Origin: Maribellus comscasis
GTDB taxonomy: Bacteria > Bacteroidota > Bacteroidia > Bacteroidales > Prolixibacteraceae
Direction of reading: 5' to 3'
DNA: 64,000 nt
Assembly: GCF_009762775.1 (NCBI RefSeq)
Contig: NZ_CP046401.1
Coordinates: forward strand, 2,542,001 to 2,606,000
Every line of letters starts with the position of its first letter. Position 1 is the stretch's first letter. Shown piece by piece: positions 34,507 to 48,100 of this stretch. The notes beneath the pieces were generated by a model. It was not told the DNA's origin, did not search any database, and was given only the letters and a program-made list of their open reading frames with translations. The position numbers and the translations under genes were made by a program.

Positions 34507-36036
34507 TTATTTGATCAACACGGTTGAAATACTTTTGGCAGGAACAGAAAACCTACCTTTGTCTTGTTTTACCTTTACAGGCTGCAGGTTATTTGACTCT
34601 GACGTTTCATATACTTTCAGAAAACCGGTTTCTCCTGCTTCCAGATGTAAATCAACTGCTTTTTGCTCTGCGCTTTGGTTGATAACGACAAGTACCAAAT
34701 CGCCGCCTTTATTTTTGTATGCTGAAGCTTTAAGCTCTGGTTCAGAATTTGTTTCCACGGAAATCCTTTCTGCACCAGGTCGTATAAAACGTGAAAAATT
34801 GCCCAGTCCCCACAACAATTTTGAGTCGTAAATCCGGCCACCAGTTTTGCTTTTATCGATATAAACCAGGCCGTCTTTAAAATCATACGGACTAACTGCC
34901 AGCCACCAGTGCCAGGCACTCGCACCGGCAACGGTCAAATCAGCATGAATTACATTGGCAACAAACAGCGCCGTCTCCATTCCCAGGTCGCGACCATTTC
35001 CAACAAAACCGTCATTATCGCCTAAAATACAAAACTCACTCATCCAAAACTCAAGCTCCGAATCAACCCGGTTAATTTCATTTTTCACCCTGGTTCTTAC
35101 TTCTTTCAGAACTTTATTGTTTGTTGTGGTAAAATAACTGTGCCCGGCAATTTTGTGCGCCATATTCGGAACGTCACCTACATAGTTTTCGGAGGCTGGC
35201 GAAAAGAATTGCTCTATCTGAAAACCCCTTTCCACATCGTTTGCCTTTTCATAAAAGTGATTTAGCTGCCCGGCCTCCGTAATTTCAATTTGTGTAGACA
35301 AACCCGCGTTTTTTAAATCTGGGCCCAAAATACGACAAAGCTCTGCAATTTCGTTGTTTGTCCACGGCGAACCTTCCTGCCCACCTTTCCAATCCCACTG
35401 AGGCTCATTTACCGGCGAAAGATAGTCAAACAAAACACCTTCATTTTTCTGAATATTTTTAGTCACTTCCACAAGAAAATCACTGTATTTAGGAAGGTTT
35501 TCTTGGGTTAGGTTCATTGAATTCCCGCCTGAAGAAAAAGCTTTTCCATTTTTTGTGAGCGCTACAGGCGGACTATTTACAAAACCAATAAAAGTTTCCA
35601 CTCCGCGTTGTTGTGCTGCATTTAAAAACCAGCGTTGTCCGCTCTGCTTTTGCCAGTTGTATGTGCCGTCGGGCTGCAAAAAGCTTTCTGCACGTCGCCA
35701 GGAATCATCAATTCCGGTTTTGTCTTCCACATCGGCACTGCCGCCTCCGATATTAAACCGCCAGCAACTTAACCCAATTCCCCTAAGAGAACCGTCTTCA
35801 TTTTCTTCCAAACTAAACAGAAGGTCTGCCACTTTGTTTTTTTGGACTTCGGGCCAGTTGCCAACAAACTGGCAACTCCAGGCATCGGAGGCGCCAAAAT
35901 TGTGAATGGTCTGAAAGGTGAGTTCCTGATTTATTTTTATTTCAACCGTTTTACCATTTGGTGTGGTTCCTGATTGTGAGTTACAACTCAAATTCAAAAA
36001 AGAAAATATACTGAGAATAAATATGAACTGTTTCAT
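34507..36036 (-). CDS. GH30-family glycosidase lipoprotein
   Basis: The ATG at 36036 starts a lipoprotein signal with Cys18 (FLNLSCNS) and gives 509 residues; a longer frame from 36141 lies inside the upstream gene and is unlikely. The GH30 barrel plus side beta-domain shows FQTIHNFGASDAWSC near the start, acid/base Glu211 in SPVNEPQWDW and nucleophile Glu334 in FWMSEFCIL. GH30 includes beta-1,6-galactanases, beta-glucosidases and xylanases; the GH2 and GH50-like partners suggest a galactose-containing glycan. The ATG is one base after the upstream stop (TAAaATG), so the genes are closely coupled. Confidence 0.85.
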   Translation of the reverse strand: MKQFIFILSIFSFLNLSCNSQSGTTPNGKTVEIKINQELTFQTIHNFGASDAWSCQFVGNWPEVQKNKVADLLFSLEENEDGSLRGIGLSCWRFNIGGGSADVEDKTGIDDSWRRAESFLQPDGTYNWQKQSGQRWFLNAAQQRGVETFIGFVNSPPVALTKNGKAFSSGGNSMNLTQENLPKYSDFLVEVTKNIQKNEGVLFDYLSPVNEPQWDWKGGQEGSPWTNNEIAELCRILGPDLKNAGLSTQIEITEAGQLNHFYEKANDVERGFQIEQFFSPASENYVGDVPNMAHKIAGHSYFTTTNNKVLKEVRTRVKNEINRVDSELEFWMSEFCILGDNDGFVGNGRDLGMETALFVANVIHADLTVAGASAWHWWLAVSPYDFKDGLVYIDKSKTGGRIYDSKLLWGLGNFSRFIRPGAERISVETNSEPELKASAYKNKGGDLVLVVINQSAEQKAVDLHLEAGETGFLKVYETSESNNLQPVKVKQDKGRFSVPAKSISTVLIK

Positions 36037-36037
36037 T

Positions 36038-38158
36038 TTAATAATGGATTGGTGGAATTTTTTCGATGATCTCATTAAAAGGCTGTTCAGTTCCGCTGGC
36101 AACTTCATACATCTTTTGATGTGTCTGTTTTGCTGCTTCAATCAACTCTTTGTACGGATTATTACAAATATCCATAAATCCGATATTGTAATTTTCGCCG
36201 TCAAAACGGCCAAAAACCGGCTGGTCGAGCCACTGAAAATAGTGCATCCCAATTAATTCCGGTCGGGCGAGTCCCTGTTCAATATAATACCGGTATGCTT
36301 TTCCGCGGTCGGTCTGACTTAAAACTCCCTGAATTCCGGTGGCAGGTAACCCGCGGTCGGTCGAACCAAAATGAAACTCGCCAATCATAACTGGTTTTCC
36401 ACTTATTTTTGCGATTTCAGCAGTTTCCGGCGGGCCGGGATTTCCGTAACCATTGATGGAAAATACGTCAAAACGTTCGCCTGCTTTGTATAATAAGTCA
36501 GAACTTAACCACGCGTAACGCATTCCCAGGTTCAGGTGGTTTGGATCTACTTTTTCCACCTCATCGCAGGGAACATTGACGTATTTTGCTACCAATATTT
36601 CAGAAAACTTCCAAAAATCTTTTTTTGCTCCTTCCGAAGGATATTCATCAAAAACCAGTTGAGTAATCTTTTCAAAATCAGACAAATCAAGATTCCACGT
36701 TTGATTCAGTTCCTCTACCGAAGAATATTGTTGCGACAGCCATTTTGCAAATGTATTTTTTGATTCTGACTGTTGCGGTGTTGCAAACATTTCAAAAGCA
36801 ATATCATGGGCGCCAAAAGCCCAGTTGGGCTCGTTCCGCAAAAAATAGCCAATTAAATACGAATCATTTTTATAACCGTTGAGTTGTTGTGCAAAATCTT
36901 TAGCGTTGTTTTCATATTCCTTAGCAAATACATCAGGGAAATCGCGGTACAACTGTACTTTGGTAGATGGGAAACGCGACAAAGGGAGAACATAGGGAAT
37001 TCCTGATTTACGCGCATAACCAACATCCGACCAGTTTCCGATGGTGTTAATTCCAAAATCCCGAATCTGCCCGGAAGTAATGGTTTCCCAGTTTTCGCGC
37101 CATTTTTCACCAAAAACGCGCATCAGATTAAACTTGTAAAAATCAACCTGCTGATATTCTCCCCTTCCGGAAATTCCGTCTTTGTATAGTTCATCATTTT
37201 CATCGGGGAGCCATGCAAATAAATCTTCCTGCCCCGAACTTACACCTGAGGCTGTACTGCGGATACAATCCACTCCAACAGAAACAAAAACATAACCTTC
37301 CGGGTCGACCAGCCACCAACGATTACCGTCATGGTGTGCGCGAAAAAATCCAGTAGCTTCAAACTTCTTCTCTTTCCAGCCGCCATATTTGCTCCAGTTT
37401 TCAGGAAATGAATTTGTTTGTGCAGACGCCAGTTGGCCTGCCAGCAAAGTTTCCAATTCTTGTTCATTTTTGGTTTTACCGGGCCAGTCTTTTACCGTCC
37501 ACTGACCAAACTTATCTACAACCGGTTCTGTCACTGGTGAAAATGACTCCGGTTCATCATTGGTCAGGTAAACTGCTGCAATTTCAAATTCGGGCATAAA
37601 ATGAGGTTCCATCCACGGCCCGAAACGAAGGATAACTTTTGAGGTTTCTTCGGGTTTCATTCTGTCTCCCAAAACGGTTCCTTTTAACTGGCGGGGAAAA
37701 CGGCGCATAAAAATTTCCTGACCATTTAAATGTTCCAGCGGGAAAACCATCTTAGTCTTTAGTTTTGGCAGAACGCCAATTTTGGCCGACATTCGTGGTG
37801 TTCCGTCCTCGTCACCTGCTTCGGTGCCACTTTGCGTTACAATGTTTCCGGCTCCTCTTTCATTTCTGAAAAATTCAACATTCAGTACCGCACTAAAATC
37901 ATTGTCGTGCCAGATTTCGCAAACCAGGTATTGGGCGTTCTTCCACAAATCAGGATCAGTTCCTTCCCAAATGGTAAGACTTTGGTCGTCGTTTGTTGGA
38001 GTAATTTTTAGTACATTGCCTTCAAAACCAACACCATTTTCTACGACACTGATTTCATTATTACTTTTTTGAATTTGCTGAATGTCGAATGTTGGTGAAT
38101 TCTCGGTTGCACAGGAAAAAAGAAACAACACAATAATAATGACAATAGTTGTTTTCAT
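36038..38158 (-). CDS. GH50-like (beta-agarase-type) glycosidase lipoprotein
   Basis: The ATG at 38158 gives 706 residues with lipobox Cys16 (FLFSCA). Residues about 20-220 look like the beta-sandwich domain seen before the barrel in agarases. The barrel region has WWLVDPEGYVFVSVGVDCI, then NEPNWAF with Glu443 (acid/base) and IGEFHFGSTDRG with Glu594 (nucleophile), which recall GH50 beta-agarases. The known GH50 activity is exo-cleavage of agarose, but distant members may act on other beta-galactosides. It lies in the middle of the GH2, GH50-like, GH30 series. GH-A membership is secure; the GH50 label is moderately so. Confidence 0.7.
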   Translation of the reverse strand: MKTTIVIIIVLFLFSCATENSPTFDIQQIQKSNNEISVVENGVGFEGNVLKITPTNDDQSLTIWEGTDPDLWKNAQYLVCEIWHDNDFSAVLNVEFFRNERGAGNIVTQSGTEAGDEDGTPRMSAKIGVLPKLKTKMVFPLEHLNGQEIFMRRFPRQLKGTVLGDRMKPEETSKVILRFGPWMEPHFMPEFEIAAVYLTNDEPESFSPVTEPVVDKFGQWTVKDWPGKTKNEQELETLLAGQLASAQTNSFPENWSKYGGWKEKKFEATGFFRAHHDGNRWWLVDPEGYVFVSVGVDCIRSTASGVSSGQEDLFAWLPDENDELYKDGISGRGEYQQVDFYKFNLMRVFGEKWRENWETITSGQIRDFGINTIGNWSDVGYARKSGIPYVLPLSRFPSTKVQLYRDFPDVFAKEYENNAKDFAQQLNGYKNDSYLIGYFLRNEPNWAFGAHDIAFEMFATPQQSESKNTFAKWLSQQYSSVEELNQTWNLDLSDFEKITQLVFDEYPSEGAKKDFWKFSEILVAKYVNVPCDEVEKVDPNHLNLGMRYAWLSSDLLYKAGERFDVFSINGYGNPGPPETAEIAKISGKPVMIGEFHFGSTDRGLPATGIQGVLSQTDRGKAYRYYIEQGLARPELIGMHYFQWLDQPVFGRFDGENYNIGFMDICNNPYKELIEAAKQTHQKMYEVASGTEQPFNEIIEKIPPIHY

Positions 38159-38200
38159 CAGGACTGGTTTAGTTTTGTTCAAAGTTAAAGAAATAAAAGA

Positions 38201-38248
38201 ACAAAGGCGCGAAGCAACAAGGAAATCCCTGTCACTCTGCGCCTTTGT
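38201..38248. repeat. Imperfect palindromic repeat between GH2 and GH50-like genes
   Basis: ACAAAGGCGC (38201-38210) and GCGCCTTTGT (38239-38248) form a perfect 10-bp inverted repeat around 28 bases. It fills most of the gap between two genes of the cluster. It has no T run, so it is more like a REP-type dispersed element or mRNA-stabilising hairpin than a terminator. Confidence 0.55.
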
Positions 38249-38261
38249 GATAAAGAGAAAT

Positions 38262-41516
<3,255 letters not shown>

Positions 41517-41682
41517 TTATTATGTTGATATATATTCTCTTATCTTAAAGACGCGGCTTATTACGATAGCACCTAGAAGATACCCGACGATTTTAGTTAT
41601 TTTAACTTTTATTACTGCTTTCCTGAAAATGCCGGAATATATTTATAAACTGAATTTTTGCTGACCAAAAACAGTGAGCGAA

Positions 41683-42999
41683 CTATACCAAAGGTTTAAT
41701 TTTTTGGGGGAAAAGGTTATTCACCTTCTCTATAATTTCCTCCGGGTTGGGATCGATGTCAAATACAACTTCAGGTTCCAGATAATAAATTTTCTTTTCA
41801 TGTTTAAATTTCTGCTCGCCGCCACCAGTGATATTTAACATGATTAAATCGTCTTTACCAACCGTTCCGTTTTTTACGGCCGATACAAGTGTTGCTGTTG
41901 CAACTGCTGCTGCCGGATGAATATCATTTCCTTCCTTTTCGAGAAAAAGTTGCGCGGCATCCCTTGCTTCCTGGTTGGTTGCCAGCACAACATCACCATC
42001 TGTATCTTTTAAGGCATCGTACAACCCACCATAAATAGGATACGGAGGTTTCCGGTTCGACAAAACCTTGGCATCAATTTCTTCCACCTGCTTTCGGGCC
42101 ACATGATCTAACAAAGGCAACATAGCCCGCGAGTCAGCTTTCCAAGCATCGTACATTGGAGTAAAAGGTGCATTTTGCGAAACCATAAGTTTCATTTTGT
42201 TGCTTCCGAATCGTCCATCTTCCAGCAAACGCAAATTAGCTTCCCAGGCAGCAATGGCCCCTGTTCCGCTGCCAACGGCCTGAAAATAATATTCAGGGAT
42301 TTCCCCTATGGTCGTTACTGCCGAAAGCACAGTAGTAGCCATTCCATCACGGCGAGCCACATTTTTCGCTCCACCTTCCGGGATAAAATGTTCCATTCCT
42401 GCGACAATATTTGACAAATGAATTGCATCAAAATAATCAGATCCTGATCGGCTGCAAATCAGTTTTACACAGTCATTAATGGGTTCGTCAAACCACAATG
42501 CGCCGATGTTATCTTCAGGAACACAGATAATAAGCGGGATATTATTCTCGGAACACACTTTTGCAAACGCCCGGGATGTATTTCCGGCTGAAGCAACAAC
42601 CAGTACCTTATCCATTTCAGGAGTCATTCTGCCGCAAACAGAGTAAGCTTCAGTTTCCTTAAAAGAACCTGTTTTTATTGTTGCACCTTTTTCGGGCCAG
42701 TATCCGCTAAATGTAATCCAAAGATTTTTCAAGCCAAGTTCAGCAGCCAGTCCTTCACTTTTATACGTAACCGGCGATGAAGATCCTACCAAAGTCCGGC
42801 TGATGGGTAACCAATCGGCGAATTTGTAAAGTCCCCACAAGTCATCTTTTAACTCAAGCTGTTTTTTTTTGTACACGGCTCTGATTAGTGTTGGTTCAAT
42901 TTCTCCCGGGGCATCCAGCAGCCAGCCACTATCATTAAATATTTTCCCCGTCTTTACAGATTGTAACTGATAATTGGTTTTTACAAATGTTTTATCCAT
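41683..42999 (-). CDS. Cysteate synthase (PLP-dependent)
   Basis: The ATG at 42999 gives 438 residues; a frame 17 codons longer lacks support. It is a fold-type II PLP enzyme related to threonine synthase, with Lys114 in TGSFKETEAYSVCGRM as the probable Schiff-base lysine. The stretches YKFADWLPISRTLVGSSSPV and WITFSGYWPEKGA are those of cysteate synthase, which makes L-cysteate from phosphoserine and sulfite. In methanogens it feeds coenzyme M; in Bacteroidota it feeds sulfonolipids such as capnine. The acyltransferase and reductase for the latter are not in the window. It stands alone between two carbohydrate loci. Confidence 0.85.
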   Translation of the reverse strand: MDKTFVKTNYQLQSVKTGKIFNDSGWLLDAPGEIEPTLIRAVYKKKQLELKDDLWGLYKFADWLPISRTLVGSSSPVTYKSEGLAAELGLKNLWITFSGYWPEKGATIKTGSFKETEAYSVCGRMTPEMDKVLVVASAGNTSRAFAKVCSENNIPLIICVPEDNIGALWFDEPINDCVKLICSRSGSDYFDAIHLSNIVAGMEHFIPEGGAKNVARRDGMATTVLSAVTTIGEIPEYYFQAVGSGTGAIAAWEANLRLLEDGRFGSNKMKLMVSQNAPFTPMYDAWKADSRAMLPLLDHVARKQVEEIDAKVLSNRKPPYPIYGGLYDALKDTDGDVVLATNQEARDAAQLFLEKEGNDIHPAAAVATATLVSAVKNGTVGKDDLIMLNITGGGEQKFKHEKKIYYLEPEVVFDIDPNPEEIIEKVNNLFPQKIKPLV

Positions 43000-43353
43000 T
43001 ATTTCGCTTTTGAAATGAACTACCTCCCAGCAGAGCTGAAAAGGCATCAAATTCTGAATTCTTCTATTAACGACAAAAACATCGAAATATTAAACTCATT
43101 TATCCCGACGGATTCAACCATCGGAATTCGTTCAACCAACAAATATTAAAATTTGAGTTTCACGAATAATGGGACAAAAATAACATTTTGAGCGTGGATT
43201 GAAATATCATCTTATTTTTTTCACAGCTCCGTAAAATAAGAACGTAAAAATTAACAATACAGAGCAAAACCAATTCAGCCACAATTTTCCTGAAAACAAT
43301 CAGCAATAGCTTGTCTAATTCTACTTTTTGTATATTTGACAATCAATTTCACC
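43000..43353. promoter_or_regulatory. Divergent promoter region of cysteate synthase and the ECF sigma gene
   Basis: About 350 bases between two divergent starts. On the plus strand TATATTTG (43331-43338) matches the Bacteroidota -7 consensus TAnnTTTG, with a possible TTG (-33) at 43311-43313. A sigma start at the ATG would then have a leader of only a few bases. The rest is AT-rich and shows nothing else that I can identify. Confidence 0.4.
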
Positions 43354-43938
43354 ATGATTCACAAGGACAAAAGTTTAAATAAAGTAATAGCAAAACTCTG
43401 CGGAGGTGATAAAAATGCTCTGGATGAAATTTATAATTACTATTATCCAAAACTTTATGCCTTTGCGAAAAGTTTTCTAAAAGTTGACGATGATATAAAT
43501 GATATTTTACAGGAAGTTTTTGTAAAACTTTGGCTCAACAGGCAAAAAATAAAAAACATTGATACTTTTAATTCCTACCTGTTCACCATTACCAAAAACC
43601 ATATTATTTCTTACTTCAGGATAAAAAGCAAAAACCACGAATTTGAAAGCCGCCTCAAAGAAATTGCAAGCCCTGAACAAACAAGCGAAATTACTGATAT
43701 TGAATATAAAGAGTTAAAAGGCAAGCTCGAAGAACTTATTGATCAGCTACCGGAAAAAAGAAAAATAATTTTTAAACTTAGCAGAGAGGATGGGCTTTCG
43801 CATGCGGAAATAGCAGAAAAACTTGATATTTCGATAAAAACAGTGGAAGACCATATGCGACATGCATTAAAGTTTGTTAAAAAACACATGAAAAGCTTCG
43901 AAACCATAGTTATTCTTTATATTTCACTCTTTCTCTAG
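43354..43938 (+). CDS. ECF sigma factor, FecI-like, of the SusCD locus
   Basis: The ATG at 43354 gives 194 residues; a TTG six codons upstream overlaps a promoter-like sequence. Region 2 spans about 24-90 (LDEIYNYYYPKLYAFAK, DILQEVFVKLW) and region 4 about 125-180 (LPEKRKIIFKLSREDGLSHAEIAEKLDISIKTVEDHM). The hydrophobic C-terminal tail (IVILYISLFL) is usual in Bacteroidota FecI-like factors. It should direct transcription of susC and susD when released by the FecR-type protein that follows. Confidence 0.94.
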   Translation: MIHKDKSLNKVIAKLCGGDKNALDEIYNYYYPKLYAFAKSFLKVDDDINDILQEVFVKLWLNRQKIKNIDTFNSYLFTITKNHIISYFRIKSKNHEFESRLKEIASPEQTSEITDIEYKELKGKLEELIDQLPEKRKIIFKLSREDGLSHAEIAEKLDISIKTVEDHMRHALKFVKKHMKSFETIVILYISLFL

Positions 43939-44041
43939 TTTTGCCTTTTCCAAAAAAAACCTCCGGATTTTTAATTTTTTTTACCTTCCGGGCAGGGGTT
44001 GAAATAAATTTCTGCGTATTACACTTGTAAAAAATAATTTA

Positions 44042-45001
44042 ATGCATCAAAAATTTAAAAAATACATTTCCAATTCATGTACTTCGGAAGAATACAACGA
44101 GGTAAAGAATTTTATCGGTAAAAAAGAAAATGATGTTTTTATTGACGGATTGATGCATGAAACCTGGAAAGATACTCTTACTAAACCCAATACGATTTCA
44201 CCAGACCAAAACTTACTAAACCTGATTCACCACAAAATTGCGTTAAAAGAAAATAATCCAAAACGAACTGTACGAATTTATCAAACAATTTCAGCAGTGG
44301 CAGCTGTTCTTATTCTGGGATTAATTCTCGGTATCGTTTTTTATCCAAAGCAAATACAAAACAATATTGTTACTCAAAATATAAGTACACCTTACGGAGG
44401 AAAAACTCATTTTACACTTTCCGATGGAACAGAAATTTGGTTAAACTCCGGTTCTTCAATCAGCTATCCCAGCCGGTTTTCCGACACAAGGGAGGTTACA
44501 CTAAAAGGCGAGGCCTATTTTAAGGTAACGCACAATTCACATCCTTTTATCGTTTCCGGAAATTTTGGGGAGATTGAAGTCCTGGGAACCGAGTTTGATG
44601 TAAAAGCATACGATGGAGAACCATTTGCCACAACACTTGTAAATGGCTCGATACGATACAGAAATAAAGATAATCAGCTTACCTTAAAACCGGGAAGCCA
44701 GGTAACATTTCATCAAAACAAAATGCTTACCCACAAAGTTGAAACAGAGATTTACACGTCATGGAAAGATGGAAAATTAATTTTCAGAGACGAACCTCTT
44801 GAAAACATCGCAACCCGTCTGGAAAGATGGTACAATGTAGATATCGAACTCAAAGGTGAAGAGATTAAAAAGCTGAGATACAATGGAACAATAGAACTCG
44901 AAAGTTTTAGCGAAGTACTTGAACTCATTAAAGTTACTACGCCGATTCAGTATTCATTTGATCGTGACACCCGAATTTTAAGTATCTCAGCCACTAACTA
45001 A
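44042..45001 (+). CDS. FecR-family anti-sigma factor with DUF4974
   Basis: A 319-residue protein with a cytoplasmic N-terminal part (about 1-75), one membrane helix at about 83-103 (ISAVAAVLILGLILGIVFY), a FecR domain at about 115-215 (STPYGGKTHFTLSDGTEIWLN) and a C-terminal DUF4974/STN-like domain (about 240-318). It keeps the sigma factor inactive until the receptor's N-terminal domain signals across the periplasm. It is 103 bp after the sigma gene and is followed by a strong hairpin before susC. Confidence 0.94.
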   Translation: MHQKFKKYISNSCTSEEYNEVKNFIGKKENDVFIDGLMHETWKDTLTKPNTISPDQNLLNLIHHKIALKENNPKRTVRIYQTISAVAAVLILGLILGIVFYPKQIQNNIVTQNISTPYGGKTHFTLSDGTEIWLNSGSSISYPSRFSDTREVTLKGEAYFKVTHNSHPFIVSGNFGEIEVLGTEFDVKAYDGEPFATTLVNGSIRYRNKDNQLTLKPGSQVTFHQNKMLTHKVETEIYTSWKDGKLIFRDEPLENIATRLERWYNVDIELKGEEIKKLRYNGTIELESFSEVLELIKVTTPIQYSFDRDTRILSISATN

Positions 45002-45027
45002 AATATTAATAACAAAATTGAACCATC

Positions 45028-45063
45028 ATGAAAGTAAAAATGTCGGATAAAAATTCTTCTTAA
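45028..45063 (+). CDS. Possible 11-residue leader peptide before the susC hairpin
   Basis: ATG AAA GTA AAA ATG TCG GAT AAA AAT TCT TCT TAA is a complete mini-frame ending five bases before the inverted repeat at 45069. It may be translated as a leader that affects folding of the hairpin, or it may be chance. No regulatory codon run is visible. Confidence 0.2.
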   Translation: MKVKMSDKNSS

Positions 45064-45068
45064 ACAAA

Positions 45069-45098
45069 AAAAGGTGGAAACCGCCATTTCCACCTTTT
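45069..45098 (+). terminator. Strong hairpin between fecR and susC (terminator or attenuator)
   Basis: AAAAGGTGGAAA (45069-45080) and TTTCCACCTTTT (45087-45098) form a perfect 12-bp stem with a 6-nt loop, ending in T4. It separates the low-level regulator genes from susC, 48 bp downstream, so susCD probably starts from its own sigma-dependent promoter or by anti-termination. Confidence 0.75.
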
Positions 45099-45146
45099 AC
45101 AGACCAATTCTGAAATAAAATTAGTCAAAACTTCAAAAACAAATTT

Positions 45147-48100
45147 ATGAAAAAAATTCAAACCAGGTATGGAATTTTACCATACCGTCAATTTCTTATG
45201 AAAATGAAAATCACTGTGTTATTGTTTATGGTTTCGATTGTTTCGGTAATGGCAGTCGATACTTATGCACAATCTACCCGGCTTACGCTGCAATTAAACA
45301 ACCAGGCAATTGAAGATGTATTGGAACAGGTTGAAAATCAAAGTGAATTCCGTTTTTTTTACAACGAAAAAGTGAATGTTGACAAAAGAGTCTCTCTCGA
45401 TGTAAAAAACCAGACTGTATTTGAAATTCTCAACAAAATACTTGAAGGAACCAACATCGAATACCAGGTTATCGGAAGACAAATTGCTTTGTATGTTAAA
45501 GGCGATAATGCGAATTTCATATCAAATTCCCAACAACTTCAAATTTCGGGAACTGTCACAGGCAACGAAGGAGAGCCGCTTCCGGGAGTTTCAGTAGTAG
45601 TTAAGGGTACCACAAACGGCACCGTCACAAATGTTGATGGATTTTACTCACTTCAGGTAGCAGGAACCGATATTCTATTGTTTTCTTTTGTGGGAATGAA
45701 AACCCAGGAAATTCAGGTAAATAACCGAACTACTTTAAACGTAACGCTTGAGGAAGATGCGATTGGTGTTGAAGAAGTTGTGGTAATTGGCTACGGAACC
45801 CGCCAGAAAAAGGATCTAACCGGAGCAGTTTCTCAAATCAACTCATCGGAAATTACAAAACAAAACTCATTGTCTCCCGAACTGGCTATGCAGGGAAAAA
45901 TGGCAGGAGTATACATCAGTAATCCCGGTAGTGACCCAACAGCCAGACCAACCATCCGAATTCGGGGGGTAAGCACTCTTGGATACAACGACCCTTTATA
46001 CGTAATCGATGGAATTCCATTAACAGAAGGTGGCGCTGCTTCATCAGACAGCCGCGACCAGGATTTACGAGGTTCGGTTAACGTTTTTTCAATGATCAAC
46101 CCAAATGACATTGAGTCAATTTCTGTTTTAAAAGATGCATCAGCAACTGCCATTTATGGTGTGCGGGCATCAAATGGTGTAATTCTGATCACAACAAAAC
46201 GGGGAAAAGAAGGAAAAGCACGGGTTGAAGTCTCAGCCAAGTATGGTATTCAAAATATTTATAAAAGATACGACATGGCAAGTATTCAGGATTACATCAA
46301 CTGGAGCATGGAGGCAAAGGACAACAATCCGGCATACACAACCGACCAATATTTCCCGCTGTTCGATTCTTCGTCTGAATATTATATGGGTAACAGTAAA
46401 AATTACACCAACGACTGGGTAGATGCAGCTCTGGTTGAAAACGCTCCGATTCAGGATTACAATATTTCAGTCTCCGGAGGAAACCAAACGTCAACTTATG
46501 CGGCAGGAGCGGGATATTCAAACCAGGAGAATGCGATGTTTTATAATGTATTCGACCGTTATTCATTATTTTTTAATTCTGACCATCAACTTACAAAATG
46601 GTTAAAAATTGGCGAATCGTACCGTTTTATCTATACAAAAACCGATTCTAAATCCGGTAGCAATTTATCATCAGCCATGTTTGGCGTTCCGTGGCAACCG
46701 GTTTACGATGAAAGCAATCCATACGGATATGCGGCTCCGGGAAGAGATATAAATGGTACATTCTATTCATACGGATACGGTGCAGCCACCCGGACAAATT
46801 TTTTAGGAACAGCAGAGTTTAATAAAAGCAAACGAGATTTGTTAAGAAACCTTGGAACTGTTTATGCAGAACTTTCTCCTCTTCCCGGTTTGCGTATAAA
46901 AGGAACAGTAAGCTTCGACTATTATACCAATACCAGAGAAAGCTATTCGGAAATGGAACGCGGTTTATATGAGGTTGCACGGGGTGCTGTTTATCCTGAA
47001 AGCACAGGAAATACTTTTGGGAAAAGAGTAAATGAGAATATCAATATTGTTAAGGAGCTTTTAATTGGATACAATAACAGCTTTGGAAAACACAATTTTG
47101 ACCTCATCCTTAACGCTATGGATCAGCAGGTAAAATGGAACAATACACAAATGTCAATCGACGGCGAGTCTCCAATTACCGACTGGGAACAACGCCGCAT
47201 TGAAGAAGGCTGGCCAAACGAAAACAAAGGACTCTTTTATGAAAGAAACTTGTCGGGGTTACAAGGTTATATGGGAAGGTTGAGTTATAATTTCGACAGC
47301 AAATATTATGTTGACGCTACTGTAAGACGCGACGGAACCTCAAAGTTTGGCCCTGGCTACAAATGGGGAACTTTTCCGTCTTTTGCAGCGGCCTGGCGAA
47401 TTTCTTCCGAAAAATTTATGGAGGGATTTGAATGGCTCGACGACCTTAAGATCCGCGCCGGATGGGGACAAACCGGGAACCAGGAAACACGTGATTATGC
47501 CTTTCTTTCGCTGGTTAATATGAACCCGAAAGCAGGTTTTGGAAGCGGAGATGAAGACGGTGAAGGTATTATTTATCCGGCTTCTGCACTTGGCGATTTC
47601 CCCATTGAAGATATGAGTTGGGAAACAGTTACCACATCCAATTTTGGGTTTGATGCAATTTTACTGGATAACAAGCTTTCTTTTACGGCAGAATATTACA
47701 ACCGACTGACAGATGGCATTTTACAAACAATTAGCATCCCAAAAGTTATCGGGGCTTTAAATAGTCCGGTGGTTAACCTGGCAAAAGTGGAAAATAAAGG
47801 TTTTGAATTCCAGGCAACCTACTCCAACAAAATTGGTGAAGTTGGGTACAATGTTTCAGCCAACCTTACAACAGTAAAAAATGTTGTTAAAAAGTTATAT
47901 AACGGCCAGCCAAGTACAGACGGAAATAGCAGGATTGAAGAAGGATATTCAATCAATTATATTTATGGCTACAAAACCGACGGTATTTTTCAAACCACAC
48001 AGGAAGTTGAAGAATACCAGTCTCAAATTTCCGATGCCGGTCACGATGCGCAAAAATCTCCGGGTGATATCATTTTTAAAGACATCCACGGCGCTCCGAC

